From Nonomuraea sp. PA05 (GTDB taxonomy: Bacteria > Actinomycetota > Actinomycetes > Streptosporangiales > Streptosporangiaceae): a stretch of 64,000 nucleotides of DNA. Of the stretch, positions 17,617-26,544 are shown one piece after another. Under the pieces are notes generated by a model, which saw only the letters and a program-made list of their open reading frames with translations, was not told where the DNA came from and did no database searches. A program made the position numbers and the translations under genes. The stretch is from contig NZ_VSEY01000007.1 of NCBI RefSeq assembly GCF_008086045.1, positions 186,001-250,000 of the forward strand, in the 5' to 3' direction. Within the stretch, counting starts at the first letter, position 1. Each line of letters begins with the position of its first letter.

Positions 17617-17707
17617 CCCTTCGCCGGCATGATCCGGATCAGGTGTCTTGCGGTCGAAGGCCCGTAAAGCCTTCCTCTCAGCCCGGTAACGGCCGGACTC
17701 CCGCGCG
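17617..17707 (-). promoter_or_regulatory. TPP riboswitch (THI element) upstream of thiO
   Basis: On the minus strand the sequence runs from CGCGGGAGTCCGG through GGGCTGAGAGGAAGGC to GACACCTGATCCGGATCA and ATGCCGGCGAAGGGAG. CTGAGA and ACCTGATC...GGATCATGCC...GCGAAGGGA are the conserved THI-box cores. The last GAAGGGAG is also the ribosome binding site of thiO, so ligand binding should hide it and block translation. This is the usual arrangement in high-GC Gram-positives. Confidence 0.96.
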
Positions 17708-17761
17708 TCTTACGTCAACCAGCCTACGGCCTCGGTGCGGTGTCCACGCACGCCCCCCGTT

Positions 17762-18937
17762 ATGGTCATGAACGTGAACCATGTCGTGGTGGTGGGAGCG
17801 GGCCTGGCCGGAGTCCGTACGGTGGAGGCCCTGCGCGGGCGCGGCTTCGCCGGCCGGATCACCCTGATCGGGCAGGAGCGTCATCGGCCCTATGACCGCC
17901 CGCCGCTGTCCAAGGCGGTGCTGAAGGGCGAGAGCGACACCAGCTACGTCGACACCGACCTCGACGCGCTCGGCGTGGAGTTCTGGCCGGGCGTCACCGC
18001 CAAGTCGCTGCGCGCGGGCGTCGTGGAGACCACCGAGGGCGAGGTCGCCTACGACGGGCTGGTCATCGCCACCGGCGCCGACCCGATCCGGCTGCCGGGC
18101 GACGGCCCGCAGCACGTCCTGCGCACCATCGACGACGCGCACGAGCTGCGCGCGATGCTCGTCCCGGGCGCCCGGGTCGCGATCATCGGGGCCGGCTGGA
18201 TCGGCGCGGAGGTCGCCACCGCGGCCCGCCGCGCGGGCTGTGCCGTGACGGTCGTGGAGAGCGCCGCCACCCCGCTCGCCACCGCCATCGGCACCGAGCT
18301 GGGCGGCCGCACCCTGCCCTGGTACGACGGCATCGACGTGCGGTTCGGCACCATGGTCGACTCCGTGGACGAGGGCGGCGTGCAGCTCGTGGGCGGCGAG
18401 TTCGTCGAGGCCCACGTGGTCGTCACCGGGATCGGCGTGCGCCCGGCGATCGAGTGGCTCGCCGACGCCGACATCGACCTGCACAACGGCGTGGTCACCG
18501 ACGAGCACCTGCGCACGTCCCTGCCGGGCGTCGTCGCGGTCGGCGACTGCGCGGCCTGGTGGTCGCGCCGCTGGCGGACCAGGCTGCGCGTGGAGCACTG
18601 GGACACCGCGCTGAACGCCCCCGAGGTGGCCGCCGCGACGCTGCTGGGGGAGGAGGCGGTCTACGATCCGGTGCCGTACTTCTGGTCGGAGCAGTTCGGG
18701 CACATGCTCCAGTACGCCGGCCATCACCCGGCGGGCGATCGGCTCATCCATCGGGGCGAACCGGAGGGAAAGTGGTCGGCCGTGTGGCTCACCGCGGGCG
18801 GCACACTCGCCGCCGTTCTGGCCGTGGACCGGCCGCGCGATCTCGTCCAGGGGCGCCGAATCATCGAAGCCGGTTCACGCCTCGATGCGGAACGCCTGGT
18901 AGATCCACAAGTACCCCTACGAGATTGTGTTGTTTGA
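17762..18937 (+). CDS. FAD-dependent NAD(P)H:ferredoxin reductase-type oxidoreductase
   Basis: A 391-residue flavoprotein of the family of rhodocoxin/putidaredoxin reductases and related ferredoxin reductases. It has an N-terminal FAD motif VVGAGLAGVRTVEALR, the RPYDRPPLSK block, a central NAD(P)-binding IIGAGWIGAEVA, and the second FAD motif ending VVAVGDCA. Such enzymes move electrons from NAD(P)H to ferredoxins that serve P450s or dioxygenases. A P450 with its own ferredoxin lies 10 kb downstream, so partnership is possible but unproven. The start is uncertain (ATG at 17762 or 17768); no clear ribosome site is seen. It diverges from the thi operon. Confidence 0.82.
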   Translation: MVMNVNHVVVVGAGLAGVRTVEALRGRGFAGRITLIGQERHRPYDRPPLSKAVLKGESDTSYVDTDLDALGVEFWPGVTAKSLRAGVVETTEGEVAYDGLVIATGADPIRLPGDGPQHVLRTIDDAHELRAMLVPGARVAIIGAGWIGAEVATAARRAGCAVTVVESAATPLATAIGTELGGRTLPWYDGIDVRFGTMVDSVDEGGVQLVGGEFVEAHVVVTGIGVRPAIEWLADADIDLHNGVVTDEHLRTSLPGVVAVGDCAAWWSRRWRTRLRVEHWDTALNAPEVAAATLLGEEAVYDPVPYFWSEQFGHMLQYAGHHPAGDRLIHRGEPEGKWSAVWLTAGGTLAAVLAVDRPRDLVQGRRIIEAGSRLDAERLVDPQVPLRDCVV

Positions 18938-18967
18938 GCAAGCACGGCATGTGGTAGTTGTGGTTTC

Positions 18968-19342
18968 GTGACGCTTTCTGTTGCACAGATCGACCGGGAG
19001 ACCGACCAGCTCGTCGAAGAGTGGCTCACTCTCCCCGAAGTGGCCTCGCGCCTTGATCTTCCGATCGGGCGGGCCAAGCAACTCCTCCGGGACCACAAGC
19101 TCCTCGGCGTGCGCCGGGGCAGCGGCGGGCCGCAGGTGCCCGCGGTGTTCCTCGATGGAAAGGACGTGATGAAGGGCCTGCCCGGCACACTCACCGTGTT
19201 GCAGGACGCCGGCTACGACGACGTCGAGTCGCTGCGCTGGCTCTTCACCCCAGACGAGTCCCTGCCAGGGTCGCCCATAGAGGCGATCAAGGCCGGCCGT
19301 CACACAGAGGTCAAGCGGCGTGCCCAAGCCCTCGCTTTCTGA
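18968..19342 (+). CDS. Rv2175c-like helix-turn-helix DNA-binding protein
   Basis: A 124-residue protein with an N-terminal winged/helix-turn-helix segment ([31 protein letters not shown], split here as [13 protein letters not shown] then [12 protein letters not shown]) and a C-terminal domain beginning [17 protein letters not shown]. This is the pattern of mycobacterial Rv2175c, a DNA-binding protein phosphorylated by PknL. A PASTA kinase gene lies 3.6 kb away, and the prenyl synthase and metF that flank Rv2175c in mycobacteria are also here. A TAGTTG hexamer lies seven bases before the GTG start, suggesting a leaderless mRNA. The gene overlaps thiE by 23 bases. Confidence 0.82.
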   Translation: MTLSVAQIDRETDQLVEEWLTLPEVASRLDLPIGRAKQLLRDHKLLGVRRGSGGPQVPAVFLDGKDVMKGLPGTLTVLQDAGYDDVESLRWLFTPDESLPGSPIEAIKAGRHTEVKRRAQALAF

Positions 19343-19958
19343 GGCCCGCCTCTATCTCTGCACAGACGGCCGCCGCGACCGCGGCGATCTGGCAGAGTTC
19401 CTCGACTCGGTGCTGGCCGGCGGCGTGGACATCATCCAGCTGCGGGAGAAGGGCCTGGAGGCACGCGAAGAACTCGCGCTCCTCGAAGTCTTCCGCGACG
19501 CCTGCGACCGGCACGGCAAGCTGCTGGCCGTCAACGACCGGGCGGACATCGCCTACGCCGCCCGGCCCGACGTGCTCCATCTGGGGCAGGACGACCTTCC
19601 TGTGACGGTCGCGCGAGAGATACTCGGCGACGACATCGTCATCGGACGGTCCACCCACTCCGCCGCCGAGGCTTCCGCCGCGGCAGTGGAGGAGGGCGTC
19701 GACTACTTCTGCTGTGGCCCCACCTGGCCCACCCCGACCAAGCCGGGCCGCCCGGCTCCCGGGCCGCCGCTGCTGCGGCACGCGGCGTCGCTGGAGACCT
19801 CGCGGCCGTGGTTCGGGATCGGCGGCATCGACCTCGGGAATCTGGACGAGGTGATGTCGTTCGGGGTGCGGCGCGTGGTGGTGGTACGGGCGATCACCGA
19901 TGCCGACGACCCTGGGGCGGCGGCTGCGGAGTTCGCCAAACGACTGTCAGGCGGCTGA
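19320..19958 (+). CDS. thiE: Thiamine-phosphate synthase
   Basis: ThiE joins the pyrimidine pyrophosphate and the thiazole phosphate to give thiamine phosphate. The 212-residue TIM barrel has [45 protein letters not shown] and WFGIGGID, the phosphate- and pyrimidine-binding loops. The GTG start lies inside the HTH gene, so its translation is probably coupled to that regulator instead of to the riboswitch-controlled thi genes on the other strand. A terminator hairpin follows. Confidence 0.94.
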   Translation: MPKPSLSEARLYLCTDGRRDRGDLAEFLDSVLAGGVDIIQLREKGLEAREELALLEVFRDACDRHGKLLAVNDRADIAYAARPDVLHLGQDDLPVTVAREILGDDIVIGRSTHSAAEASAAAVEEGVDYFCCGPTWPTPTKPGRPAPGPPLLRHAASLETSRPWFGIGGIDLGNLDEVMSFGVRRVVVVRAITDADDPGAAAAEFAKRLSGG

Positions 19959-19964
19959 GCGACC

Positions 19965-19993
19965 GAGGCGCCCGTTCTCGCCACGGGCGCCTC
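19965..19993. terminator. Bidirectional terminator between thiE and the prenyl synthase
   Basis: A perfect 11-bp stem pairs 19965-19975 with 19983-19993 around a 7-base loop. It lies between convergent genes and should act in both directions. Confidence 0.75.
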
Positions 19994-20013
19994 CGTCGGC
20001 TGCCGTGCTCGGA

Positions 20014-21081
20014 TCAGGTCTTGCGGGACGTGGCCGCGATGGCGAGCTCCGTCAGCGCGCTGCGGGACTCGGGCGTGACCGGCGCCGCGTCGAGCGCCTC
20101 CAACGCCTGCCCCAGATACTCGCCGATCAGATCCTCACACTCCCGCAGGGCGCCCGTCCCGTCGATGATCTCCCGCAACGTGGCGACCCCCTTCTCGTCC
20201 AGCCCCGGATCCCCCAGCAGCAGCCGCACGGTCTCGGCGTCCGGGGCGGAGGCGGCTGCCAGGGTGCGGGCGACGAGCATGGTGCGCTTGCCCTCACGCA
20301 GGTCGTCCCCCGCGGGCTTGCCGGTCTGCGCCGGGTCGCCGAAGACGCCGAGGATGTCGTCGCGGAGCTGGAAGGCGATCCCGACGCGCCGCCCGTATCC
20401 GGTGCACAGCTCGTCCATCCACGGCGCGAGCTCGCGGGCGGCGAGGGCGAGGCCGAGCCTGAGCGGCTGCTCGACCGAGTACTTGCCGCTCTTGAACAAC
20501 GCCACGCGCAGCGCCGACTCGAAGGTGTTCTCGCCGTTGGCCTGCTCCAGCAGGTCGAGGTACTGGCCGCACATCAGCTCGCTGCGCATGTGGTCGTGGA
20601 CGGGCTGGGCCACGTCCAGGGACTCGCGGGGCAGGCCGCTGGCCCGCCACATCTCGCCCGCCCAGATGAGCAGCAGGTTGCCGAGCAGGATCGCGGCGCC
20701 TTCGCCGAACTGCTCGCCGGAGCCGTACCAGCCGGACTTCTCGTGCATCGCCTGGAAGCGGCGGTGCGCGGACGGCATGCCCCTGCGCAGGTCGCTCTTG
20801 TCCATCACGTCGTCGTGCACCAGCGCGCTGGCCTGGAGCAGCTCCAGCGAGGCGGAGGCGGTGAAGATGCCGGGATCGTCGGCGCCGCCGGCGCCGCGCC
20901 AGCCCCAGTAGCAGAACGCCGGGCGCAGCCGCTTGCCGCCGGACAGCAGCTCGTCGGCGGCCGTGCGCAGCGGCGCGAACTCCGGCTCGCCGGTCGAGGG
21001 CAGCTTCCGCTCGACGAACTCCGAAAGTGCGCGTTCCACCTGTGCGCGCAAAGTCTCCATGCCGGCGGCGTCAGTGGTCAT
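20014..21081 (-). CDS. Geranylgeranyl diphosphate-type polyprenyl synthase
   Basis: A trans-isoprenyl diphosphate synthase that elongates allylic diphosphates with isopentenyl diphosphate. The 355-residue protein has GGKRLRP, the first Asp-rich motif DDVMD (Asp90-Asp94), MCGQYLDLLEQ, and the second motif RDDILGVFGD. Small residues before the first motif (SALVH) fit a C20 product. The position beside metF and an Rv2175c-like gene corresponds to idsA2 of mycobacteria. Possible alternatives are farnesyl or longer-chain synthase activity. Confidence 0.9.
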   Translation of the reverse strand: MTTDAAGMETLRAQVERALSEFVERKLPSTGEPEFAPLRTAADELLSGGKRLRPAFCYWGWRGAGGADDPGIFTASASLELLQASALVHDDVMDKSDLRRGMPSAHRRFQAMHEKSGWYGSGEQFGEGAAILLGNLLLIWAGEMWRASGLPRESLDVAQPVHDHMRSELMCGQYLDLLEQANGENTFESALRVALFKSGKYSVEQPLRLGLALAARELAPWMDELCTGYGRRVGIAFQLRDDILGVFGDPAQTGKPAGDDLREGKRTMLVARTLAAASAPDAETVRLLLGDPGLDEKGVATLREIIDGTGALRECEDLIGEYLGQALEALDAAPVTPESRSALTELAIAATSRKT

Positions 21082-21174
21082 GCCCCTGAGACTAGTGGCC
21101 CTGTGGACAGGTCAGGATCTCCAGGTGGTTCCTCTGACCCGCGGGTTCGGCAGATGTGACGGTAACCTTGGTGC

Positions 21175-22095
21175 ATGGCGCTTGGTCGATCCTCCATCCG
21201 GCCCGATCGTGTTCCCACCGTCCGCGAGATGCTCGCCTCCGGTGGCCGGTCGTTCTCTTTCGAGTTCTTCCCCCCGAAGACCGACGAGGGCGCGCGGCAG
21301 CTGTGGCGGGCGATCAGGGAGCTGGAGTCGCTGCGGCCGACCTTCGTGTCGGTGACGTACGGCGCCGGCGGCTCCACCCGCGACCGCACGGTCGACATCG
21401 TCGAGCGGATCGCCCACGACACCACGCTCACGCCTGTGGCGCACTTCACCGCGGTCAACCACTCGATCCGCGAGCTGCGTCACCTCGTGGGGCGCTTCGC
21501 CGACGCCGGGGTGCGCAACATCCTTGCCGTGCGCGGCGACCCGCCCGGCGACCCGATGGGCGACTGGGTGCAGCATCCCGAGGGCGTGCTCTACGCCGAG
21601 GAGCTGGTGCGGCTGATCCGGCAGGCGGGCGACTTCTGCGTCGGCGTGGCCGCGTTCCCCTACAAGCATCCGCGTTCGCCGTCCATCGAGTCCGACACCG
21701 AGTTCTTCGTGCGCAAGTGCCGGGCCGGGGCCGACTACGCGATCACCCAGATGTTCTTCCAGGCCGACGACTACCTGCGGTTGCGCGACCGGGTGGCGGC
21801 CGAGGGGTGTGACACGCCGATCATCCCGTGCATCATGCCGGTCACGCAGATGAGCACGATCGCCAGGTCCGAGCAGCTTTCCGGGGCGCCGTTCCCGCCC
21901 GACGTGGCGGCCAGGTTCGAGGCGGTCAAGGACGATCCGGCGGCGGTGCGGCGGCTGGGCATCGAGCACGGCGCCGAGCTGTGCCAGCGGCTGCTCGACG
22001 AGGGCGCGCCCGGCATCCACTTCATCACGTTCAACCGGTCGAGCGCGTCGCGTGAGGTGTTCCAGCGGCTGGATCGGGTGACCGCCTCCGCGTGA
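21175..22095 (+). CDS. metF: 5,10-methylenetetrahydrofolate reductase
   Basis: A FAD enzyme that reduces methylene-THF to methyl-THF for methionine synthesis. The 306-residue TIM barrel has [13 protein letters not shown] with the catalytic Glu, [35 protein letters not shown] and the C-terminal [12 protein letters not shown] block. The ATG at 21175 follows a TAACCT hexamer by six bases, so the mRNA is probably leaderless. Its last codons are duplicated in a 39-bp tandem repeat downstream. It diverges from the prenyl synthase. Confidence 0.94.
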   Translation: MALGRSSIRPDRVPTVREMLASGGRSFSFEFFPPKTDEGARQLWRAIRELESLRPTFVSVTYGAGGSTRDRTVDIVERIAHDTTLTPVAHFTAVNHSIRELRHLVGRFADAGVRNILAVRGDPPGDPMGDWVQHPEGVLYAEELVRLIRQAGDFCVGVAAFPYKHPRSPSIESDTEFFVRKCRAGADYAITQMFFQADDYLRLRDRVAAEGCDTPIIPCIMPVTQMSTIARSEQLSGAPFPPDVAARFEAVKDDPAAVRRLGIEHGAELCQRLLDEGAPGIHFITFNRSSASREVFQRLDRVTASA

Positions 22096-22199
22096 GGTGA
22101 GAGCCCTTGCGAGCGGGTGCCCGCCTCCGCGTGAGGTGAGAGCCCTTGCGAGCGGGTGCCCGTCTCTGCGTGAGGTGAGAGCCCTGCGAGCGGGTGCCC
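22084..22199. repeat. Three tandem copies of a 39-bp unit across the metF stop codon
   Basis: Copies occupy 22084-22122, 22123-22161 and 22162-22199. Copies 1 and 2 are identical; copy 3 has two substitutions and lacks one base. Copy 1 includes the last three codons and TGA of metF. The identity of the first two copies points to recent duplication. Confidence 0.9.
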
Positions 22200-22236
22200 G
22201 TCACCCGTCCGCAGGGGGACCGGGCGGGTGACGGGC
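22196..22236. terminator. metF terminator hairpin
   Basis: A perfect 12-bp stem pairs 22196-22207 with 22225-22236 around a 17-base loop. It begins at the end of the third 39-bp repeat and lies between the convergent metF and GNAT genes. Confidence 0.7.
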
Positions 22237-22323
22237 AGGGGGTAAAGGGTCGGTCACCTTCCGTCATCGATCATGCCCTGCGTCATGGCATGGCAAACCC
22301 GCTGGTCACAGCCTTTACCTGGG

Positions 22324-22905
22324 CTAGGTGAGCGGCATCGGCCGGCCGGCGATCGCGTACTCCTCGGAGCCGCCGGGGAAGATGAACCTCGTCAGCAGGT
22401 CGGAGAAGCCCATGCTGGCGTAGAGGTGGCGGGCGGGCGTGGGCTGGTCGTGGGTGGACAGGACGGCGGAGCGTTCGCGGCGCCCGGCGCACAGCGTCCT
22501 GATCATGGCGCGGCCGACGCCCTTGTTCTGGTAGTCGGGGTGCACGTGGATCTCGGCAAGCTCGAACGCGTACCCCATCCAGGCGTGGGCGGCCTCCTCG
22601 CCCAGCCGGTCCTCCAGGCCCCTGAGGACGACGTCGTGCCACCACTGGCCGGGCGCGCCCCGGAATCCGTACGCGAAGCCGACGACACGGGGCTCCGGAG
22701 CGGGCATATCTAGGGATGAATCACGCAATTCCGCGAAATAGCACTGAAAATGGGGATATGTCGCGTGATTTCGCATGATGGTCTTGCGGCCGGTGATCTG
22801 CTCCTCCGGCGGATTCATGGCTGCCGTGTAAATGTCGATCACCGTCTCCAGCCGCTCGGTGAACTCGGCCGGCCCGGCCCCGCGAAACTCGATCACCCGT
22901 CGCAC
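22324..22905 (-). CDS. GNAT-family acetyltransferase
   Basis: An acetyl-CoA-dependent N-acetyltransferase of about 193 residues. Motif A is seen in ELAEIHVHPDYQNKGVGRAM, where QNKGVG forms the pyrophosphate-binding turn, and motif B in ARHLYASMGF. The substrate is unknown. The GTG at 22905 directly follows the ybaK-like stop codon; a second GTG at 22896 is placed seven bases after a TAGTGT hexamer and could be a leaderless start. It is the second gene of a two-gene minus-strand unit. Confidence 0.83.
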   Translation of the reverse strand: MRRVIEFRGAGPAEFTERLETVIDIYTAAMNPPEEQITGRKTIMRNHATYPHFQCYFAELRDSSLDMPAPEPRVVGFAYGFRGAPGQWWHDVVLRGLEDRLGEEAAHAWMGYAFELAEIHVHPDYQNKGVGRAMIRTLCAGRRERSAVLSTHDQPTPARHLYASMGFSDLLTRFIFPGGSEEYAIAGRPMPLT

Positions 22906-22906
22906 A

Positions 22907-23383
22907 CTACTCGACGTCCACCGGCGAACCCCCGGTCATCCGCACGAGCTCGTCGAACGTCGTCGGGAAGACGGTGTGCGGATGCCCGCCCGCGGCCCAC
23001 ACCACCTCGTGCTTGCTCAACCAGTTGTCCACCAGGGTGCGCACGGGCGCGGGATGCCCGACCGGGGCCACACCGCCGATGGGCTGCCCGGTGGCTTCCC
23101 TGACGAACTCCGGCGTCGCCCGGCGTACCCGCTCGACCCCAGCCGTACGGGCGATCAGCTCGACGTTCACGCGGTGCGCCCCGCTGGTCAGCACCAGCAG
23201 CGGCGAGCCGTCTGCGTCGAAGATCAGGCTGTTGGCGATCGCGCCCACCTCGCAGCCGAGCTGCGCGGCGGCGGTCGCGGCCGTCGGCGCCTTCTCGGGC
23301 AGGACCACGATCTCGCCGGTGGCCCCCAGCGCGCGCAGGGCGGTCTCCACGATGACGGCGTTCGCAGGCAACTTCTCAGACAT
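22907..23383 (-). CDS. YbaK/EbsC-type aminoacyl-tRNA deacylase
   Basis: A 158-residue member of the YbaK/ProX editing family, which hydrolyses mischarged aminoacyl-tRNAs such as Cys-tRNA(Pro). It has the family core: AAQLGCEVGAIANSLIFDADG, LVLTSGAHRVN with the conserved Lys position replaced by this typical SGxxRV segment, and PIGGVAPVGH. The exact tRNA is not predictable. ATG start at 23383; a GNAT gene follows two bases after the stop. Confidence 0.85.
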   Translation of the reverse strand: MSEKLPANAVIVETALRALGATGEIVVLPEKAPTAATAAAQLGCEVGAIANSLIFDADGSPLLVLTSGAHRVNVELIARTAGVERVRRATPEFVREATGQPIGGVAPVGHPAPVRTLVDNWLSKHEVVWAAGGHPHTVFPTTFDELVRMTGGSPVDVE

Positions 23384-23401
23384 GGGGACACTCTAAACAG
23401 G

Positions 23402-23430
23402 TTGACGCCTCTATTACCCATTCCTGGTAA
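23402..23430 (+). promoter_or_regulatory. Candidate promoter of the L,D-transpeptidase gene
   Basis: TTGACG (23402-23407), a 17-base spacer and TGGTAA (23425-23430) make a plausible vegetative promoter about 45 bases before the gene. A TAGGGT hexamer at 23436-23441 is an alternative minus-10. Confidence 0.35.
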
Positions 23431-23475
23431 GTGGTGTAGGGTCCCCTGATCCGTTCTTTAGGAGAGGTGGTACGG

Positions 23476-24294
23476 GTGCGGGTTCGACGGCTGCCCGGCG
23501 TGGCTGCTCTTCTGACGGCCGGCACGGTCGTCGTCTCGGGTTGCGGAACGCAGCACGCGGTACGGCAGGCGGAGGCGCCGCTGCCCGAGTCCCCACCGGC
23601 CGCCGCGGCCCAGCAGGGGCCGTCCGCCGTCACTCCCGCCGCCGTCTCCGCGCCGCGCAAGACGCTCAAACTAGGCGCCAAGGGCAAGGCCGTCACCTGG
23701 ATGCAGGAGCGGCTGACCGAGCTCGGCTACCGCCCCGGCAAGGTGGACGGCCAGTACGGCGGCACCACGCTGGCCGCCGTCTGGGCGTTCCAGAAGGTCA
23801 ACGGCATCAAGCCGACCAGCACCGTCGCCAAGCGCACCTGGGAGGCGCTGGAGACGCCGCGCGCGCCGAAGGTGCTGGTGCCGAACGGCAAGGCGACCCG
23901 CGCCGAGGTCAACCTGACCAAGCAGATCATGGTGCTGTACGTGCGCGGCGAGGTGAAGCTGATCACCCACGTCTCGTCCGGCAGCGGCGTCCCCTACTGC
24001 GAGACCGCCGACTGGCAGGGCAAGGAGCAACGCTTCTGCGGCTCGGCGCGCACGCCGACGGGCAACTACCGCACGACGTGGCGGGCCAGCGGCTGGCACA
24101 AGTCGTACCTCGGCGAGCTGTACAACCCGATCTTCTTCAACGGCGGCATCGCCTTCCACGGCGCGCTGTCGGTGCCGCTCTACCCGGCCTCGCACGGCTG
24201 CGTGCGGATGCCGATGAACGTGGCCGCGGAGCTGCCCGGGCTGCTGGGCAAGGGTGTCCCTGTGCACGTCAGGGGCGCGTACAAGCGTGCCTGA
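23476..24294 (+). CDS. L,D-transpeptidase lipoprotein with peptidoglycan-binding domain
   Basis: Forms 3-3 crosslinks in peptidoglycan or attaches proteins to it, outside the membrane. The 272-residue chain begins with a basic N-region and hydrophobic stretch ending in VVSGC, a lipobox with lipid-modified Cys23. A peptidoglycan-binding type 1 domain follows (LKLGAKGKAVTWMQERLTEL region, then VDGQYGGTTLAAVWAFQ). The C-terminal YkuD catalytic domain carries IAFHGALSV and SHGCVRMP with the nucleophile Cys242. I chose the GTG at 23476, eight bases after AGGAGAGG; a GTG at 23467 overlaps that ribosome site. It stands alone, with GT-C-like membrane protein downstream. Confidence 0.92.
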   Translation: MRVRRLPGVAALLTAGTVVVSGCGTQHAVRQAEAPLPESPPAAAAQQGPSAVTPAAVSAPRKTLKLGAKGKAVTWMQERLTELGYRPGKVDGQYGGTTLAAVWAFQKVNGIKPTSTVAKRTWEALETPRAPKVLVPNGKATRAEVNLTKQIMVLYVRGEVKLITHVSSGSGVPYCETADWQGKEQRFCGSARTPTGNYRTTWRASGWHKSYLGELYNPIFFNGGIAFHGALSVPLYPASHGCVRMPMNVAAELPGLLGKGVPVHVRGAYKRA

Positions 24295-24381
24295 ACCCGC
24301 ATAACCTCCGCATAACCGAAATCGGTGACGGGCCGGTTATCCGTGCTCTGGTGAGCTTCCCCCGGACTCTGGGGGGATCTC

Positions 24382-26052
24382 ATGACTACGGCTTTTCTGG
24401 TGCGTACGCCCGTCGTGCCCGAGCGCGCGAACGGGCCTGAAACACGGGTGTGGTGGCTGCTGGCCACCGGTTGGGTCGCGCAGGTGGCGCTGCGGTTATG
24501 GCTGCACCGCTACCACGCGACGCCCGTGGCGAACCCGGACGAGACCGGCTACCTGCTGGCCGCCCGCTGGCTGGCCGGCGGCGCGGCGGCCGATCTGTCC
24601 GGCTCGACCTTCTACCACGCCGGGTACGCGCTGCTGCTCGTGCCGATCTTCTGGCTGACCTCCGACCCCGAACTCGCCTACCGGCTGGCCGTCGGGGTGG
24701 GGGCGGTGGCCGGGGCCGGTGCGTACCCGGTGGCGTACGCGCTGTTGCGGCGGTCGCGGCTGGGCGGGCGGGCGGCGCTGGCGGTGGCGTTCGCGGCAGG
24801 GCTGTCGCCCGCGGTGCTGGTGTTCTCCGGGTTCGCGCTGGCCGACGCCGTCCTGCCCGTGGTCGTGCTGGGATGGCTGGCCGCGCTGCACGACCTGGTC
24901 GCGGACGGGCCCGCGCGGCGGCGGGTGTGGGCAGGGGCGGCGGCGGGCGGGCTGGCGGCGTACGCGATGGCCGTGCACCTGCGCGGGACGGTGATCGTGG
25001 CGGTGTGCCTGCTCGTGACGGTCGCGCTGTGGCGCAGGCTGCCGCGCGCCGCCCTGATCGCGACGCCGGCCGCCACGGTCGCCGGTGCGGTGGCGGGGGA
25101 CGCGCTCAACGGGGCGCTGCGGGCCGCCCTCTACCCCCGGGGGCCACGTGACCTGTCGGCGCTGCTGGTGGAGCGCCTGACGAGCCTGGAAGGGCAGGCG
25201 TGGGCGCTGTCGGGAGCCGCGGGACAGCTCTGGTACCTCGTCGCGGGCACGTGGGGGCTGGCGGGCGTGGGCCTGGCCGGGGCGGTGGCCCTGCTGACCC
25301 GGCGGGCCGCGCCGCTCGCGCCGCGCGTCCTGGCCGGGGTGCTGCTGGCGACGACCCTGGGCATCGCGTACGCCTCCTCGGCCGCCCTGCCGGACGAGCA
25401 CCGGGTCGGCAACTTCGCCTACGGGCGTTACCTGGCGTGCGTCGCGGTGGCGTGGACGCTGGCGGGCATGCTCGTGCTGCTCCGCACGGGACGACGGAGT
25501 GTGCCGCGGTACGTGACGGCCGCCGCCGGGCTGCTCGCCGTGACCGGCGGCGTGGCCGCCTGGTACGCGGGCGACCGCCTCCGCAGGCACGCCTTCATCG
25601 CCTTCGACTTCCCCGAAGTGATCTTTCTCACCGGCGTCCCGGACGCCCTGGACCTGACCGCCGCCTCCCTGTCCGCGCTGGCGCTGCTGGCCTGCCTGGC
25701 GGCGGCGGCCCTGGTCCGGCGGCCCGCGCTGCTCACCGCGGGCGTCCTGGCGCTGATCCACGTGGCGTTCGTCGCGCACCTGGCGCCCGCCCCGCCCACG
25801 CCCGGCCCCGACGGCCTGCCCGCGCCGTCACCGCCGGGCCGGGTGGCGGTGGAGGCCGGGGTGAAATGGAACGTCTGGGTGCCGCTGTCGTACCGGGTGT
25901 GGTGGACGCGGATCGAGCGTTACCAGGGCACCCCGCCCGAGGGCGCCTGCACCGCCGTCGTCCCGCAGGACGCCGGACCGCCTCCCGCGGGCTGGACGCC
26001 CACCGGCTCCGGGCACGGCTGGACGACCTGGACGCGCTGCCGTCCGTCATGA
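24382..26052 (+). CDS. Polytopic membrane protein, GT-C glycosyltransferase-like
   Basis: A 556-residue protein with about 11-13 membrane segments. The first external loop contains NPDETGYLLAARWL with Asp53-Glu54, matching the position of the DE/DD motif that binds the polyprenyl-phosphate sugar donor in GT-C enzymes such as the GT39/PMT and ArnT families. A soluble C-terminal tail of about 90 residues follows (from the Pro-rich PTPGPDGLPAPSPPG). The acceptor is unknown; cell-wall glycan or protein mannosylation are possibilities. It ends by overlapping the stop of the convergent HxlR gene. A 7-bp inverted repeat (24312-24318/24334-24340) lies in the 87 bases upstream. Confidence 0.65.
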   Translation: MTTAFLVRTPVVPERANGPETRVWWLLATGWVAQVALRLWLHRYHATPVANPDETGYLLAARWLAGGAAADLSGSTFYHAGYALLLVPIFWLTSDPELAYRLAVGVGAVAGAGAYPVAYALLRRSRLGGRAALAVAFAAGLSPAVLVFSGFALADAVLPVVVLGWLAALHDLVADGPARRRVWAGAAAGGLAAYAMAVHLRGTVIVAVCLLVTVALWRRLPRAALIATPAATVAGAVAGDALNGALRAALYPRGPRDLSALLVERLTSLEGQAWALSGAAGQLWYLVAGTWGLAGVGLAGAVALLTRRAAPLAPRVLAGVLLATTLGIAYASSAALPDEHRVGNFAYGRYLACVAVAWTLAGMLVLLRTGRRSVPRYVTAAAGLLAVTGGVAAWYAGDRLRRHAFIAFDFPEVIFLTGVPDALDLTAASLSALALLACLAAAALVRRPALLTAGVLALIHVAFVAHLAPAPPTPGPDGLPAPSPPGRVAVEAGVKWNVWVPLSYRVWWTRIERYQGTPPEGACTAVVPQDAGPPPAGWTPTGSGHGWTTWTRCRPS

Positions 26053-26463
26053 GGCGGCGGCGGGATCCTCATCGGGATGGCCGGCGTCCCAGCGGGCGCG
26101 GGCGTCCCGCATCGCGTCCTTGTGCTCGCGCGACCAGTCGGCCAGCCCTTGCACAGCCTCCGCCAGGCTGCGGCCCATCGGCGTCAGCCGGTACTCGACC
26201 TGCGGCGGGATCGTCGCGTACGCCGTGCGCTCGACCAGCCCGTCCCGGCACAGCCGCCTGGTCGTCAGCGTCAGCATGCGCTGCGAGATGCCCGGCACCG
26301 CCCTGTGCAGCTCCCTGAACCGCCGCACCCCCTTGGCCAGCTCCACCAGCACCAGCACCGTCCACTTGTCGCCGATGCGGTCGAGCACGTCCCTGATGCC
26401 GCAGTCGTCGTCCCCGCACGGCCCCGCGACCTGGGGGGTTACCTCCGTGTGCGCGACTGACAT
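26047..26463 (-). CDS. HxlR-family transcriptional regulator
   Basis: A 138-residue winged-helix regulator. CGIRDVLDRIGDKWTVLVL and FRELHRAVPGISQRMLTLTTR are the DNA-binding blocks of the HxlR family, followed by VEYRLTPMGRSL. Two Cys residues near the N-terminus (PCGDDDCG) are the positions used for thiol or aldehyde sensing in some members. It is divergent from the NmrA-like reductase gene, a common pairing (as with QorR and its quinone reductase), so it probably represses that gene from the 81-base shared region. Confidence 0.9.
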   Translation of the reverse strand: MSVAHTEVTPQVAGPCGDDDCGIRDVLDRIGDKWTVLVLVELAKGVRRFRELHRAVPGISQRMLTLTTRRLCRDGLVERTAYATIPPQVEYRLTPMGRSLAEAVQGLADWSREHKDAMRDARARWDAGHPDEDPAAAS

Positions 26464-26544
26464 GAGAGTGCCTCCTTACGGCGGGCGCGGAGCCTCGCCC
26501 ATGCTGGGTTCGTTTCACCTGGCAAATCCACATTAGGGGGAATC

